Shown one piece after another: positions 27,590-39,946 of a stretch of 64,000 bases of DNA. The translations under genes and the position numbers were made by a program. Location: the NCBI GenBank assembly GCA_958295805.1, contig OY282373.1, positions 2,141,001-2,205,000 of the forward strand, given 5' to 3'. The DNA comes from an uncultured Nitrospirales bacterium (lineage in GTDB: Bacteria > Nitrospirota > Nitrospiria > Nitrospirales > UBA8639). Each line of letters opens with the position of its first letter. The stretch's first letter is position 1. Under the pieces are notes generated by a model. It ran no database searches. It saw only the letters and a list, made by a program, of their open reading frames with translations, and was not told the origin of the DNA.

Positions 27590-27623
27590 GACAAATTCTA
27601 AAGAGATTTGTCTGCTATCGCAA
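27590..27623 (-). promoter_or_regulatory. Predicted sigma70-type promoter with operator-like inverted repeat, upstream of aclB
   Basis: Minus strand: TTGCGA (27623-27618), 17 bp, TAGAAT (27600-27595). An inverted repeat GACAAAT-N9-ATTTGTC (27590-27596 and 27606-27612) overlaps the -10 box. From sequence only. The remaining 27624-27735 stretch shows nothing recognised. Confidence 0.4.
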
Positions 27624-27735
27624 TCAATCAAAAGCCCCAAATTGAGGGAGTCACAAAAGACCCAGACTGAAATGAAAAATGGAGCAGTCATTCTTACTGA
27701 AACAACACGTTATGGCGGCATTTCGGATTCGCGTA

Positions 27736-31517
<3,782 letters not shown>

Positions 31518-31571
31518 CCGGCGTGATCGCCACCGGCTGGCCTTGCAGAGGCGGCACCCGGTCTTCTTGTG

Positions 31572-32741
31572 TCAAGACGCGAGGATAAAGCTTCCCTCAG
31601 AAGCCATCTCGATGGCTCTCTCATAAGGAAGAACCGTGACCTCACCGACCTTGAGGACGCGGGTGCCTCGATAGACGCCAAAAGCCCGCCGGATATCGCC
31701 GGACCGCAGCAAGACGTTCAGCCCTTTATTAAATTTTTCTTTCCAGATCGTGGAATATTTTATTTCAAAGCCGACCGCCTGCCTGCCCCTTTTCCAAATC
31801 AGATCAACTTCGTTGCCGGATTCCGTGCGCCAGTAGAAAAACTGCGCGCCGTGAGACCGCCACGAATTGAGCGCCCTGAGTTCATTGAGAATAAAGGTTT
31901 CAAACAGAACGCCCGTTTCGATTGTCAAAGGCCCGTCCCGGTGCAGACCCGCCAAGGCACGCTGCACGCCGCAATCGAACAGGTAGAACTTGGCGTGAGC
32001 AACCTCTTTGACCTTGGCTGTGTTGCGGTAGGCGGGCAAGAACCAGCCCAGCAGCGTGTCTTCCAGAATGCTGAAATAGCCCTGTACGGTGGATCGGGCC
32101 ACGCCCACGTCCCTTGCGACGTCGGCGACGTTCAGGATCTGCCCGTTCATCATGGCGGCAACGGATAAAAACCGGTAGAAGCCGTTGAGGTTTCTGACAA
32201 GGGCTTCCTGCTGAATTTCCTCTTTCAGATAGCTCTCGACGTACGCATCCAGAAATTCGATTCTCTCCGCACTGGAGGACGACGTCACGCTCAACGGCAA
32301 TTGTCCGTAGCACAAGGCATCCGGCAACCTGAAGTCTTTGCCGATCTCGAGCGCGCTCAGCGGAAACATCTTTTTCGACGAAGCTCGGCCCGCCAGCATG
32401 TTGGCATGGGAACGCTTGAGTTTCCTGGCGCTGGAACCGGACAGGGCAAACCGGTAGTCATGCCGACTCTCGAACAACAGCGCATGAACCTCATCCAGCA
32501 ATTCCGGGAGTTTTTGTACCTCGTCAATAATGATCCATGCTTTCTGGTTTTTCAGAGGAGCCACTTCCTGGGCGAGCAGAGACGGGTCCCGTTTATATCG
32601 AAGATATTCACCTGACTTCAGCAGATTGATATTCAAGGCCGCGTGGCCGAGACGTTGCGCCAGCCACACGGATTTTCCCGTACCCCGCGGACCGAACAGG
32701 AAAAAACTCTTTTGGGGAAGCGCAAGTATTCTGGAGTACAC
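31572..32741 (-). CDS. AAA ATPase with DUF4143 C-terminal domain
   Basis: The 389 residues carry Walker A LFGPRGTGKSVWLAQ, Walker B WIIIDEVQKLPELLDE, and sensor-like FALSGSSARKLKR. From about residue 210 there is the DUF4143 part (VARDVGVARSTVQGYFSILE, a winged-helix-like piece, then FFYWRTESGNEVDLI and VGFEIKYS, a PD-(D/E)XK-like core). The function of these widespread, frequently transferred proteins is unknown. The start is GTG 32741, immediately next to a strong inverted repeat. Isolated gene. Confidence 0.85.
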   Translation of the reverse strand: MYSRILALPQKSFFLFGPRGTGKSVWLAQRLGHAALNINLLKSGEYLRYKRDPSLLAQEVAPLKNQKAWIIIDEVQKLPELLDEVHALLFESRHDYRFALSGSSARKLKRSHANMLAGRASSKKMFPLSALEIGKDFRLPDALCYGQLPLSVTSSSSAERIEFLDAYVESYLKEEIQQEALVRNLNGFYRFLSVAAMMNGQILNVADVARDVGVARSTVQGYFSILEDTLLGWFLPAYRNTAKVKEVAHAKFYLFDCGVQRALAGLHRDGPLTIETGVLFETFILNELRALNSWRSHGAQFFYWRTESGNEVDLIWKRGRQAVGFEIKYSTIWKEKFNKGLNVLLRSGDIRRAFGVYRGTRVLKVGEVTVLPYERAIEMASEGSFILAS

Positions 32742-32742
32742 G

Positions 32743-32787
32743 TCGGTGATTCCGTCAAATTTACGGTAAAAATAACGGAATCACCGA
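32743..32787 (-). promoter_or_regulatory. Nested inverted repeat at the start of the DUF4143 ATPase gene
   Basis: TCGGTGATTCCGT (32743-32755) and ACGGAATCACCGA (32775-32787) are perfect 13-bp arms with 19 bp between, and the loop contains the smaller palindrome TTTACGGTAAA. It ends 2 bp before the GTG start. It could be an operator or an mRNA hairpin that masks the start. Confidence 0.55.
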
Positions 32788-32838
32788 CTCCTGTCAATCA
32801 CTCAGGCCAAGTCGTGCTGGATGCAAACGGCGAATGAT

Positions 32839-33786
32839 TCACGGGGTGAGCGTCCGGGCAAGCCGGAAGCCGACGTAGTCAACCTGGTTGCCGACGTCGC
32901 CCACGTCGCGGTGACCGGATTGCAGATGCTCCGGTCCGATGAACCAGGAACCGCCGCGCAATCCGCGGACGCTGCAATCCCCGCTCTGCCACGCGCTCCC
33001 ATCATTCGGCGCTCCCGCGTACCCCTTGTTCCAGCAATCCTCCACCCACTCCCAGACGTTCCCGCTCATGTCGTACACCCCCAGCTCATTGGGTTGCTTC
33101 TGCCCGACCGGATGGGTCTTGTCCCCGCTGTTATCAAAATACCACGCCACCGCATCCAGGGTCTGACTCCCGGCATATTGGTACCCCTTACTCTTACGTC
33201 CACCCCTGGCGGCATACTCCCACTCCGCCTCCGTCGGCAGCCGATACTGTTCTCCCGTCAGGGCATTCAATTTCTTGAGGAACGTTTGGACGTCATTCCA
33301 ACTGACTCTCTCGACGGGACACTGCGCGCAGTTCTTGAAGCCACTCGGATTCTTTCCCATGACGGCTTCCCACAACTCCTGGGTCACCTCATACTTGCCG
33401 ATTTCAAAGTCGTTCACCTGCACTTGGTGGACCGGTTTTTCGTCAGTAAAACAATGACGCTGTTCGCCCGTACAACCCATCCTGAACGTTCCGCCCCGTG
33501 CGCGGACCATCTGCTTCTTGAGATTTTTTAATACCTTCTGCAGGAATGCTTTGTCCTTTGCCGGTTGTGGCTGCGCCGCTGCTTGCCGCCGATCGGATTC
33601 CTTTAATTTTGACCGTGCCGTAGAAAGCAACTTCAACGCCCTTTGCGTGTCCCCGTTCTCAATCGCCTTTGTCGCTTCCAACAGGTATTGATCTACCGAA
33701 ACGTCATCCGGCAAGCCTTGGGAAATTGCCAGCCCGCCATAGCCAAAACTCAAGATCAAACAAGCGAGAGTCACAATGGTTTTCAT
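32839..33786 (-). CDS. Secreted formylglycine-generating-enzyme/SUMF1-like protein
   Basis: The 315 residues start with a signal peptide (KTIVTLACLILSFGYGGLAI), then a helical N-terminal segment, and from about residue 95 a sulfatase-modifying-factor domain: GGTFRMGCTGE, FEIGKYEVTQELWEAVMG, PVERVSWNDVQTFLKKLNAL, YRLPTEAEWEYAARGG, NVWEWVEDCW, RGGSW and VGFRLAR. Many bacterial members are not oxidases; whether the copper cysteines are present was not settled, and no sulfatase gene is nearby. ATG 33786 follows AGGAGG. Confidence 0.82.
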   Translation of the reverse strand: MKTIVTLACLILSFGYGGLAISQGLPDDVSVDQYLLEATKAIENGDTQRALKLLSTARSKLKESDRRQAAAQPQPAKDKAFLQKVLKNLKKQMVRARGGTFRMGCTGEQRHCFTDEKPVHQVQVNDFEIGKYEVTQELWEAVMGKNPSGFKNCAQCPVERVSWNDVQTFLKKLNALTGEQYRLPTEAEWEYAARGGRKSKGYQYAGSQTLDAVAWYFDNSGDKTHPVGQKQPNELGVYDMSGNVWEWVEDCWNKGYAGAPNDGSAWQSGDCSVRGLRGGSWFIGPEHLQSGHRDVGDVGNQVDYVGFRLARTLTP

Positions 33787-33876
33787 CTCAGGTGTCCTCC
33801 TGTCGTTGGTGGAGCATCAGGGAAATGACAAGCCGATTCGCGTCGGCGAGCATGAATTCATGATTCACGCTTTCAA

Positions 33877-34245
33877 TCACTCCTCCGACGATTCTTCAAT
33901 CGCGTCCATTTTTTCTTTATAAAAACTCAGGTAATCTTTAATGGCCGCCACGGCCTCGATTGGATTTTCATAGGTCCAGACGGCATTGTCGGCAGTCTTG
34001 CCGTTGACGGTCACGGAAAAGTAGGAAGCATCGCCCTTAAACGGACACTGGGTTGAATGGTCCGTTCGTTGCAAGTACGACGCGTGGACGTCTTGCCGGG
34101 GAATGTAATAAGCCGGTGGAAGCGGCCCCTCTTTCAAAACCAATGCCTGCTTTGTATCAGCGACGACGCGGCCGTTCAACGTCACCGTGACGCGCTTGGG
34201 ATGTTTCTCAATGCTGATCGCATGGGGGTGACCATGTCCGCTCAT
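33877..34245 (-). CDS. DUF427 domain protein
   Basis: The 122-residue protein fits DUF427: ITIEKHPKRVTVTLNGRV-like strand, YYIPRQDVHASYLQRT, CPFKGDASYFSVTVNGK and AVWTYENPIEAVAAIKDYLSFY. The function is unknown. ATG 34245 follows AAAGGA, and the longer frame to 34386 runs back through a REP hairpin. The C-terminus is acidic. Confidence 0.85.
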   Translation of the reverse strand: MSGHGHPHAISIEKHPKRVTVTLNGRVVADTKQALVLKEGPLPPAYYIPRQDVHASYLQRTDHSTQCPFKGDASYFSVTVNGKTADNAVWTYENPIEAVAAIKDYLSFYKEKMDAIEESSEE

Positions 34246-34258
34246 GGGAGTCCTTTCC

Positions 34259-34282
34259 GGCGCGATGAGATCGCGCCCTACG
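34259..34282 (+). repeat. REP-like hairpin, ATGAGAT-loop family
   Basis: GGCGCGATGAGATCGCGCC followed by CTACG. Compared with 12368 and 8053-8403, the stem pairs differ but stay complementary. It lies between the DUF427 gene and pilW. Confidence 0.75.
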
Positions 34283-34363
34283 CCTTGTGGTCGTTTTTCC
34301 TTATCAGCCAAGCCAACCAGAGAATGCTGATGATGGAGAAGAAATACACGAGACGCGAACGCT

Positions 34364-34972
34364 TCACGACAAATTTCTCGGGGCAATACGAGACTGAAGG
34401 GTCAAGGTCCGATAGCCGTCGTTTTCGGGATATTGGCCGTCGGGGCGTTCTGACTGGACCGTGATCTTCACCTCCACCGCCCGGATGTTCGGCGTATGCG
34501 TGGTTGGGCGACCCATGCGATCCAAACAGGAAAAGGTAAAGGACTTGACGTGCTCCGCCACGGGCTGTCGGCGGCCCTTTCCTGTTTTGCGCCGGAGCGT
34601 GGACGTTGAGTCGTCGTACAGATAGACGATGGATTCCTTCGAATCCGTCAACGTGCCGTTCCCGTTCAAATCAGCTCGAAGACGCAACTCCGTCGGATGG
34701 GAGGTGATTCCCTGAAAATCGTTAGACGGATCAGCATCCCGATTCACGCCCATGGGGTCATACCCTGCCATACGGATTTCTCTCACCATCATGTCCAATG
34801 CCGCACGGGCGGTCTGCTGCATCGTCAACACGTCCTCTTGAACGACCTGCCGCTTGATCTGAGTGAGATGCACGCTGTACACCGCACCAATGACGATCAT
34901 GCCCAGCACCAGGGCTATCAAAAGTTCCGTGAGGGTTAATCCCGTTTGATTCTTCAGAAGATTGGGAAACAT
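34364..34972 (-). CDS. PilW-like minor pilin
   Basis: 202 residues with a type IV prepilin leader: KNQTGLTLTELLIALVLGM, cleavage expected after Gly with Leu and not Phe at +1, and the conserved Glu five residues on (T-E). Downstream are QQTARAALDMMVREIRMAGY and a pseudopilin-like C-terminal domain. It would sit in the inner membrane or pilus tip. It follows the PilV-like gene by 5 bp. Confidence 0.82.
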   Translation of the reverse strand: MFPNLLKNQTGLTLTELLIALVLGMIVIGAVYSVHLTQIKRQVVQEDVLTMQQTARAALDMMVREIRMAGYDPMGVNRDADPSNDFQGITSHPTELRLRADLNGNGTLTDSKESIVYLYDDSTSTLRRKTGKGRRQPVAEHVKSFTFSCLDRMGRPTTHTPNIRAVEVKITVQSERPDGQYPENDGYRTLTLQSRIAPRNLS

Positions 34973-34977
34973 CGGGG

Positions 34978-35379
34978 TTACGGTGAGAGGATGGTGGAAA
35001 AGGACACCGAGTGTCGATCATCGGCCCACCACACGGTCACGGTCGCCGCGTGGAGCCCGGGAATGGGCTGATTCGGCTGGATGCGCCACTCACGTTTATA
35101 CAAGGGATAGTCTGGGATTGCGGCATAATCTTCCGTCGTTTCTATCGGACTCGTGACGGCGGTGGAACCGCCCGTTCTCCACTCTTCGAGTTTGTCCTGA
35201 CCTAACGTCGTGGCCGTCGTGAGATGTTTGCTCGCGGCCGCCCCCTTGCTCGCCGTGACGGCCAACCCCGACAGGGCCAACAAGACGAGGAAAACCAACC
35301 CCATGGCGATGACCACCTCTATGAGGGTTAATCCTTGAGCGGTTCCGACGAGGGACCTGATGATTCTCGGCGCCTTCAT
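34978..35379 (-). CDS. PilV-like minor pilin
   Basis: 133 residues. The prepilin motif is TAQGLTLIEVVIAMGLVFL, with Glu at +5. Short globular domain. Located between the GspH/FimT-like and PilW-like genes, all closely spaced, so one operon with pilD upstream. Confidence 0.8.
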   Translation of the reverse strand: MKAPRIIRSLVGTAQGLTLIEVVIAMGLVFLVLLALSGLAVTASKGAAASKHLTTATTLGQDKLEEWRTGGSTAVTSPIETTEDYAAIPDYPLYKREWRIQPNQPIPGLHAATVTVWWADDRHSVSFSTILSP

Positions 35380-35388
35380 TCGTTGTCC

Positions 35389-35949
35389 CTATGACGGGGT
35401 TTTGACCTTCACGCGGCCAGTGATGCTGATCGTGATGGCTTTTTCTCCCGCGGAATTGGAAATCTTGACCGTTGCCAAGCTTGAAGCCGTGCCCCTGGGG
35501 TGGAAGATGGGATTGTTGTTGGATACCACCGTGACTCCGGGAAAATCAATCGATCGGGAGGTCACGGCCTCGCCGGAATCGATTTTTCCATTATTGTTGT
35601 CATCGTCCAGCATATCATATTGTCGCGGCTTGGTGAAAAAGACGCGGACTTCATTGCCCTGGCTCACGGCTTGGGCCCTTGCCGCCAAGAGGTCGGCTCG
35701 AATTTGTCGCACGGCCCCATTCAACCGATAATGGGGGAGTTGCGAAGAAAGCCACGTGCCGCTCAACCCTATCACGACACTGAGAACGCCGAGGACGATG
35801 AGTAACTCGGCGAGCGTATACCCTGATGGATCATCCCGTCGTTTTTGGAACGGTCGCCACACGGCAGACTTACTGGGGTTCCAGAGATTGCCGGCCAGCC
35901 TTGTCTTGACTGCCGTTGCGTCACGCCTGACGGATGCCGGTTTTACCAC
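35389..35949 (-). CDS. GspH/FimT-like pseudopilin
   Basis: 186 residues with an unusually long leader (about 42 residues), then DPSGYTLAELLIVLGVLSVV. The C-terminal half (LNGAVRQIRADLLAARAQAV, GNEVRVFF, VNSNN-type loops) matches the GspH/FimT family. The DNDNNNGKIDSGE segment is a Ca2+-binding-like loop. Overlaps pilD by 7 bp. Confidence 0.82.
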   Translation of the reverse strand: MVKPASVRRDATAVKTRLAGNLWNPSKSAVWRPFQKRRDDPSGYTLAELLIVLGVLSVVIGLSGTWLSSQLPHYRLNGAVRQIRADLLAARAQAVSQGNEVRVFFTKPRQYDMLDDDNNNGKIDSGEAVTSRSIDFPGVTVVSNNNPIFHPRGTASSLATVKISNSAGEKAITISITGRVKVKTPS

Positions 35950-36713
35950 AGTGCCACGTACACGTCGATCACGTCCTGATAAAAGAACATCGACACCACG
36001 GCGCCCCCCACCAGAAAGGGACCAAACGGCATGGCCTCCCCGCGCTTCATACGACGCAGGGCCATCAGGCTGCTACCGACCACGGCACCCGTCATGGACG
36101 CCAAAACCAGGGTCATGAGCACGGACTGCCAACCCAAAAAGGCGCCGATCATCGCGAGAAGTTTAATGTCTCCACCTCCCATGCCTTCCTTTCCAAAGAG
36201 ATAGGGACTGAGGAGCGCAAGCACCCAGAGCACGCTCCCTCCCAACGTCATGCCGACCAGGGAGCCGACCCACCCCAAGGGAAGCACGAAGGTCGATGCC
36301 ACGAGGCCGACCACGATGCCTGGAAGAGAAATGGCGTCCGGAATAATACGGTGATCGAAATCAATCATCGCCACGACCAACAGGGCCGACAACAGCAACG
36401 CATAGACCACGGCCCTCATGCTGAATCCAAATTGATGGGCAAGCCCCAGATACCCCAATCCATTCACGCATTCCACTAGAGGATAGCGCCATGAAATCCT
36501 TCCTTGACACCAGCGACATCGCGCACGCAACCAGACAACGTTCAAGAGTGGAACGTTGTCAAACCATTGAATGGGTGTCCCGCATTGAGGGCAGGAAGAG
36601 CCCGGCCACAGAACGGATTGGCCGTGAGGGACCCTCAGGATACACACGTTAAGAAAGCTCCCTATGGACAAACCCGTTATCAACACCAAGATAGAGGGGC
36701 CGAATACATCCAT
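35943..36713 (-). CDS. pilD: Prepilin peptidase/N-methyltransferase
   Basis: Cleaves and methylates type IV prepilins at the inner membrane. 256 residues with about seven hydrophobic segments. Seen: SFLNVCILRVP, zinc cysteines in SCPQCGTPI and RCRWCQG, and the catalytic aspartates in DFDHRIIPD and GGGDIKLLAMIGAFLGW. Complete. It heads the minor-pilin operon and is divergent from the LuxR-type gene. Confidence 0.94.
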   Translation of the reverse strand: MDVFGPSILVLITGLSIGSFLNVCILRVPHGQSVLWPGSSCPQCGTPIQWFDNVPLLNVVWLRARCRWCQGRISWRYPLVECVNGLGYLGLAHQFGFSMRAVVYALLLSALLVVAMIDFDHRIIPDAISLPGIVVGLVASTFVLPLGWVGSLVGMTLGGSVLWVLALLSPYLFGKEGMGGGDIKLLAMIGAFLGWQSVLMTLVLASMTGAVVGSSLMALRRMKRGEAMPFGPFLVGGAVVSMFFYQDVIDVYVALW

Positions 36714-36756
36714 TCTTCTATATCTCGTGAATCACTGAAAACCCTTGCCCATCGTG

Positions 36757-36770
36757 AAAATACGTATTTT
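36757..36770. promoter_or_regulatory. Perfect 14-bp palindrome between pilD and the LuxR-type gene
   Basis: AAAATACGTATTTT lies in the divergent 132-bp gap, in an A+T-rich tract. It looks like an operator; no regulator can be assigned. Confidence 0.35.
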
Positions 36771-36845
36771 CTATGCTTTACTTTTCAAAGAACACGCTGC
36801 TAGTATTCCCTAGTTATTTCATCTTGAGAACACGTTCCGTGCCCT

Positions 36846-37109
36846 ATGGCGTTACACGCGAAAACGACTTCCAAAAGAGACGTGCTTCCCATGAAACGGA
36901 AACGCCCTGAGGCGTTGACCGAACGGGAACAGGAAGTTCTCCAATTGATCTGGGCCGGCCTGAAAAGTAAAGAAATTGCTCAGCGCCTCAAAATCAGCGT
37001 CAAAACCGTTGAGGCCCATCGGGCCAACATGATGAAAAAGGTGCGCGTGTCCAACGCCGCGCAACTCTTAAACGCGGCCATTCAAGAAGGGCTTATTCAA
37101 ATTCGGTAG
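36846..37109 (+). CDS. LuxR-type HTH DNA-binding protein, no sensor domain
   Basis: 87 residues that are almost entirely a GerE/LuxR helix-turn-helix: LTEREQEVLQLIWAGLKSKE, IAQRLKISVKTVEAHRANMM. There is no receiver or ligand-binding domain, so it may act alone or be driven by a partner. ATG 36891 is a possible shorter start; neither has a good ribosome site. The 3' end overlaps rlmB by 17 bp (convergent). Confidence 0.82.
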   Translation: MALHAKTTSKRDVLPMKRKRPEALTEREQEVLQLIWAGLKSKEIAQRLKISVKTVEAHRANMMKKVRVSNAAQLLNAAIQEGLIQIR

Positions 37110-37875
37110 CCCTTTCCCACCCCATCCGTTGACGCACGACTTCATACGCGACTGCCGCCACACTCGCTGAAACGTTGAGCGACTTCACCCGTCCTCGCAT
37201 GGGAATGCGGGCCCGGGCGCGACATTTTTGCAAGACGCCGGGTCTGAGCCCTTTTCCTTCTCCTCCAAACACCAGCACGGTCGGTCCCTGTAAATCCAAA
37301 TCGGTATAGAGTTGGTCGGCCCTCGGGTCGAAGGCTATCGCGTTCACGTCGCGAGCCTGCAATCGTTCGATCAGTTTACCGATATTGGTGCATCGAGCCA
37401 CGCGAACGTATTCAACGGCTCCCGCTGACGATCTGGCTACGCTTGACGTCAAGCCCACTGATCGACGCGCAGGAATAAACACCCCGTGGATACCGGCCGC
37501 GTCCGCGATTCTGAGAATCGCCCCAAAATTTTGAGGATCTTCCACTCCATCCAGCGCCAACAAGAACACGGAGTCCCCCCGTTGAAAGGCATACGTCACG
37601 ACATCGTCTTCCGACGCATAGGACTTGGCCGCCACCACACCCACCACGCCCTGGTGATTGCCGAAAGGAATCAGATGGTCAAACTGCTCGCGAGGTTGAA
37701 CCTGCAAGGGAATGCCGTGGATGTTGGCGAACCGGATGATCTGGGAATATTGACGTCCGCGGTGAGCAAGAAGAATTTTGACGAAACTGCGTGACCGGGA
37801 CTGAACGGCCTCCGTTACGGCATGAATGCCGAACAGGCGATCAACGTCCCTATCGCTTCCAACGGGTACTCCCAT
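37093..37875 (-). CDS. rlmB: 23S rRNA 2'-O-ribose methyltransferase, RlmB/TrmH family
   Basis: SPOUT methyltransferase that methylates a guanosine in 23S rRNA (G2251 in E. coli). Seen: LFGIHAVTEAVQS at the N-terminus and ALDGVEDPQNFGAILRIADA, VFGGEGKGLRPGVLQ, and IPMRGRVKSLNVSASVAAVA, the three SPOUT motifs. ATG 37875 gives 260 residues, close to the E. coli length; longer frames run through cysS. It overlaps the end of cysS by 26 bp. Confidence 0.88.
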   Translation of the reverse strand: MGVPVGSDRDVDRLFGIHAVTEAVQSRSRSFVKILLAHRGRQYSQIIRFANIHGIPLQVQPREQFDHLIPFGNHQGVVGVVAAKSYASEDDVVTYAFQRGDSVFLLALDGVEDPQNFGAILRIADAAGIHGVFIPARRSVGLTSSVARSSAGAVEYVRVARCTNIGKLIERLQARDVNAIAFDPRADQLYTDLDLQGPTVLVFGGEGKGLRPGVLQKCRARARIPMRGRVKSLNVSASVAAVAYEVVRQRMGWERATEFE

Positions 37876-39310
37876 CCGGCCGGTCTTCGAGGGTGATCCC
37901 TTTGGCCGCCAAGTCTGTTCGAATGTGGTCCGCGGCGGCAAAGTCTTGTCGCGCTCGCGCCTGGGCTCTTTTTTGAATTTGTTCTTGAATCCACTCATCC
38001 GTATGCTCCTGATCAGCACGCGTCCGAAACCGGTCCGTACCAAAATCCAACGCACGAAACACCCACTCTTGTTCGCTGAGCTGAAATAAGCCCAGCGGCG
38101 CCCCGCAACGGCGAAAGACTTCACGAACCCCCTGTCGCCCTTTTTCGGACAGCCCCTCCCGTATGGCGTGGTTGGCCATGGCGCGAAGTTGCTGAAATGC
38201 CGCCAACGCCTCGGGGGTATTGATATCGTCATCCATGGCTTCTTCAAAATCTTGCTGAAACTGCGCCAAGGCTTCTCCTACGGTATCCTTGGATACGGAC
38301 CCCTCGTGAGGTTTTTCGGACAGTCGGATGAAGAGATCGTAGACGTTATCCAATGCTGATTTGGCCTCGGTCAAGGCAAGATTAGAAAAATTGACGTCCC
38401 CGCGATAATGGGTTGAGAGCAGAAAATACCGCAACGTCTCGGCCGTGACGGGTTCAGGACAATTCGCCTGATCAAAAATCTCCCGCACGGAAAAAAAATT
38501 TCCTAACGACTTCGACATCTTCTCTTCGTCCACGGTGACAAATCCGTTGTGCATCCAATACCGCACGAACTCTTGGCCGGTGGCCGCGCAGGACTGCGCG
38601 ATTTCGTTTTCGTGGTGCGGAAAGGTCAAATCCTTCCCGCCGCCATGAATGTCAAAGGTTGCACCCAGATGATGCACGGACATCGCCGAACATTCGATGT
38701 GCCAACCGGGTCTCCCCGGCCCCCAGGGGCTCTCCCAAGCCGGCTCCCCTGGTTTGGCCGCTTTCCATAACGCAAAGTCCATGGGGTCCCGTTTGCGTTC
38801 ATCCACTTCTACTCTCGCCCCGGCCTGCATGTCTTCGAGGGTGCGTTTCCCCAACCGGCCATACGCCGGAAAAGCCGAAACCTGATAATACACGTCGCCG
38901 TCGATCTGATACGCCGATCCCTTGTCAATGATGCGCTGAATCATCTGAATGATCTGCGGCACGTGTTCCGTGGCACGAGGCTCGACATCGGGAATTCCAA
39001 CGTCCAACCGTTTCATGTCACGGTCGTAGGCCTGCACGTATTTCTGCACCACTTTGTCCCAGGGAACGTTCTCCTCCGCTGCCCGATTGATGATTTTATC
39101 ATCCACGTCAGTGAAGTTTTTGACGTAGGTGACCTCATAACCCCGATACAGGAGATACCGACGCAGCACGTCAAAAGCAATCGCACTTCGTGCGTGGCCA
39201 ACGTGACAGTCCGCATACGCGGTGACGCCACAGACGTAGATCCCGACCTTGGGCGGATCGATTGGAACAAACCGTTCCTTTTGATTGGTCAACGTGTTAA
39301 AGATCTTCAC
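37850..39310 (-). CDS. cysS: Cysteinyl-tRNA synthetase
   Basis: Class I synthetase, 486 residues. Seen: VKIFNTLTNQKERF start, zinc Cys in YVCGVTAYADCHVGHARSA (HIGH-like), CSAMSVHHLG, HGGGKDLTFPHHENEIAQS and the KMSKS motif EEKMSKSLGNFF. GTG 39310 is chosen since it overlaps the dedA stop (GTGA) and matches the usual N-terminus. Confidence 0.95.
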   Translation of the reverse strand: MKIFNTLTNQKERFVPIDPPKVGIYVCGVTAYADCHVGHARSAIAFDVLRRYLLYRGYEVTYVKNFTDVDDKIINRAAEENVPWDKVVQKYVQAYDRDMKRLDVGIPDVEPRATEHVPQIIQMIQRIIDKGSAYQIDGDVYYQVSAFPAYGRLGKRTLEDMQAGARVEVDERKRDPMDFALWKAAKPGEPAWESPWGPGRPGWHIECSAMSVHHLGATFDIHGGGKDLTFPHHENEIAQSCAATGQEFVRYWMHNGFVTVDEEKMSKSLGNFFSVREIFDQANCPEPVTAETLRYFLLSTHYRGDVNFSNLALTEAKSALDNVYDLFIRLSEKPHEGSVSKDTVGEALAQFQQDFEEAMDDDINTPEALAAFQQLRAMANHAIREGLSEKGRQGVREVFRRCGAPLGLFQLSEQEWVFRALDFGTDRFRTRADQEHTDEWIQEQIQKRAQARARQDFAAADHIRTDLAAKGITLEDRPDGSTRWKR

Positions 39311-39927
39311 GGCGCGTTCACGTCGGAGGCAGACGAAGCCGTCTGCTTCAGGGTTTTCTTGGCGTGGACCCTTACGATCCAAAATCCTAGGCCGATGAGC
39401 AAGACCAACGCGATGGTGAACACGTTAAAGTATTGCTCAAGAACCTCTTTGACCCAGGGACCCAACAGTTGCAACGTTCCGGCGACCAGGAAAAATCGCG
39501 TGCCCCGGCTGATCAGCGAGGCCACGACGAATATCTTAAAATTCACGTAAAAGGCCCCGGCTCCGATTGTAAACAGTTTATAAGGAACAGGGGTGAGGCC
39601 TGCAATTAAAATTGCCCATCCCTCATATCGCTCAAACGTGTCATGCACGGTCGAGACGCGATCCGGCCCCATCACGCGAAGCAGCAGCGGCCTCCCGCCG
39701 AACCAGCCGATCGCATACCCGAACATGCCCCCCAAGACTGAACCAACCGTCGTGATAGCCGCGAAATACATGCCCCACGACGGGGAACCGAGAGTCAACG
39801 CCATGAGCAGCACATCGGGAGGAAGCGGAAAGAAGGAAGACTCGGCGAACGCCAACAGAAATAAGGCCGGGCCCGCGTAGGCGGATTCAGACCATGACAC
39901 CATCCAGTGATAGAGATCGCGGATCAT
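39307..39927 (-). CDS. DedA/YqaA-family membrane protein
   Basis: 206 residues with about five hydrophobic segments. Family marks: FAESSFFPLPPDVLLMAL, GSVLGGMFGYAIGWFGGRP, and AGLTPVPYKLFTIGAGAF. The family is linked to membrane homeostasis and lipid carrier transport; the substrate here is not known. Coupled to cysS by a 4-bp overlap. Confidence 0.87.
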   Translation of the reverse strand: MIRDLYHWMVSWSESAYAGPALFLLAFAESSFFPLPPDVLLMALTLGSPSWGMYFAAITTVGSVLGGMFGYAIGWFGGRPLLLRVMGPDRVSTVHDTFERYEGWAILIAGLTPVPYKLFTIGAGAFYVNFKIFVVASLISRGTRFFLVAGTLQLLGPWVKEVLEQYFNVFTIALVLLIGLGFWIVRVHAKKTLKQTASSASDVNAP

Positions 39928-39946
39928 CGTCTGGGTTTCTCAATCG

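Noticed and set aside
37998-38247. Extended N-terminus of RlmB
   Set aside because: Within cysS, no homology; the shorter start gives normal length.
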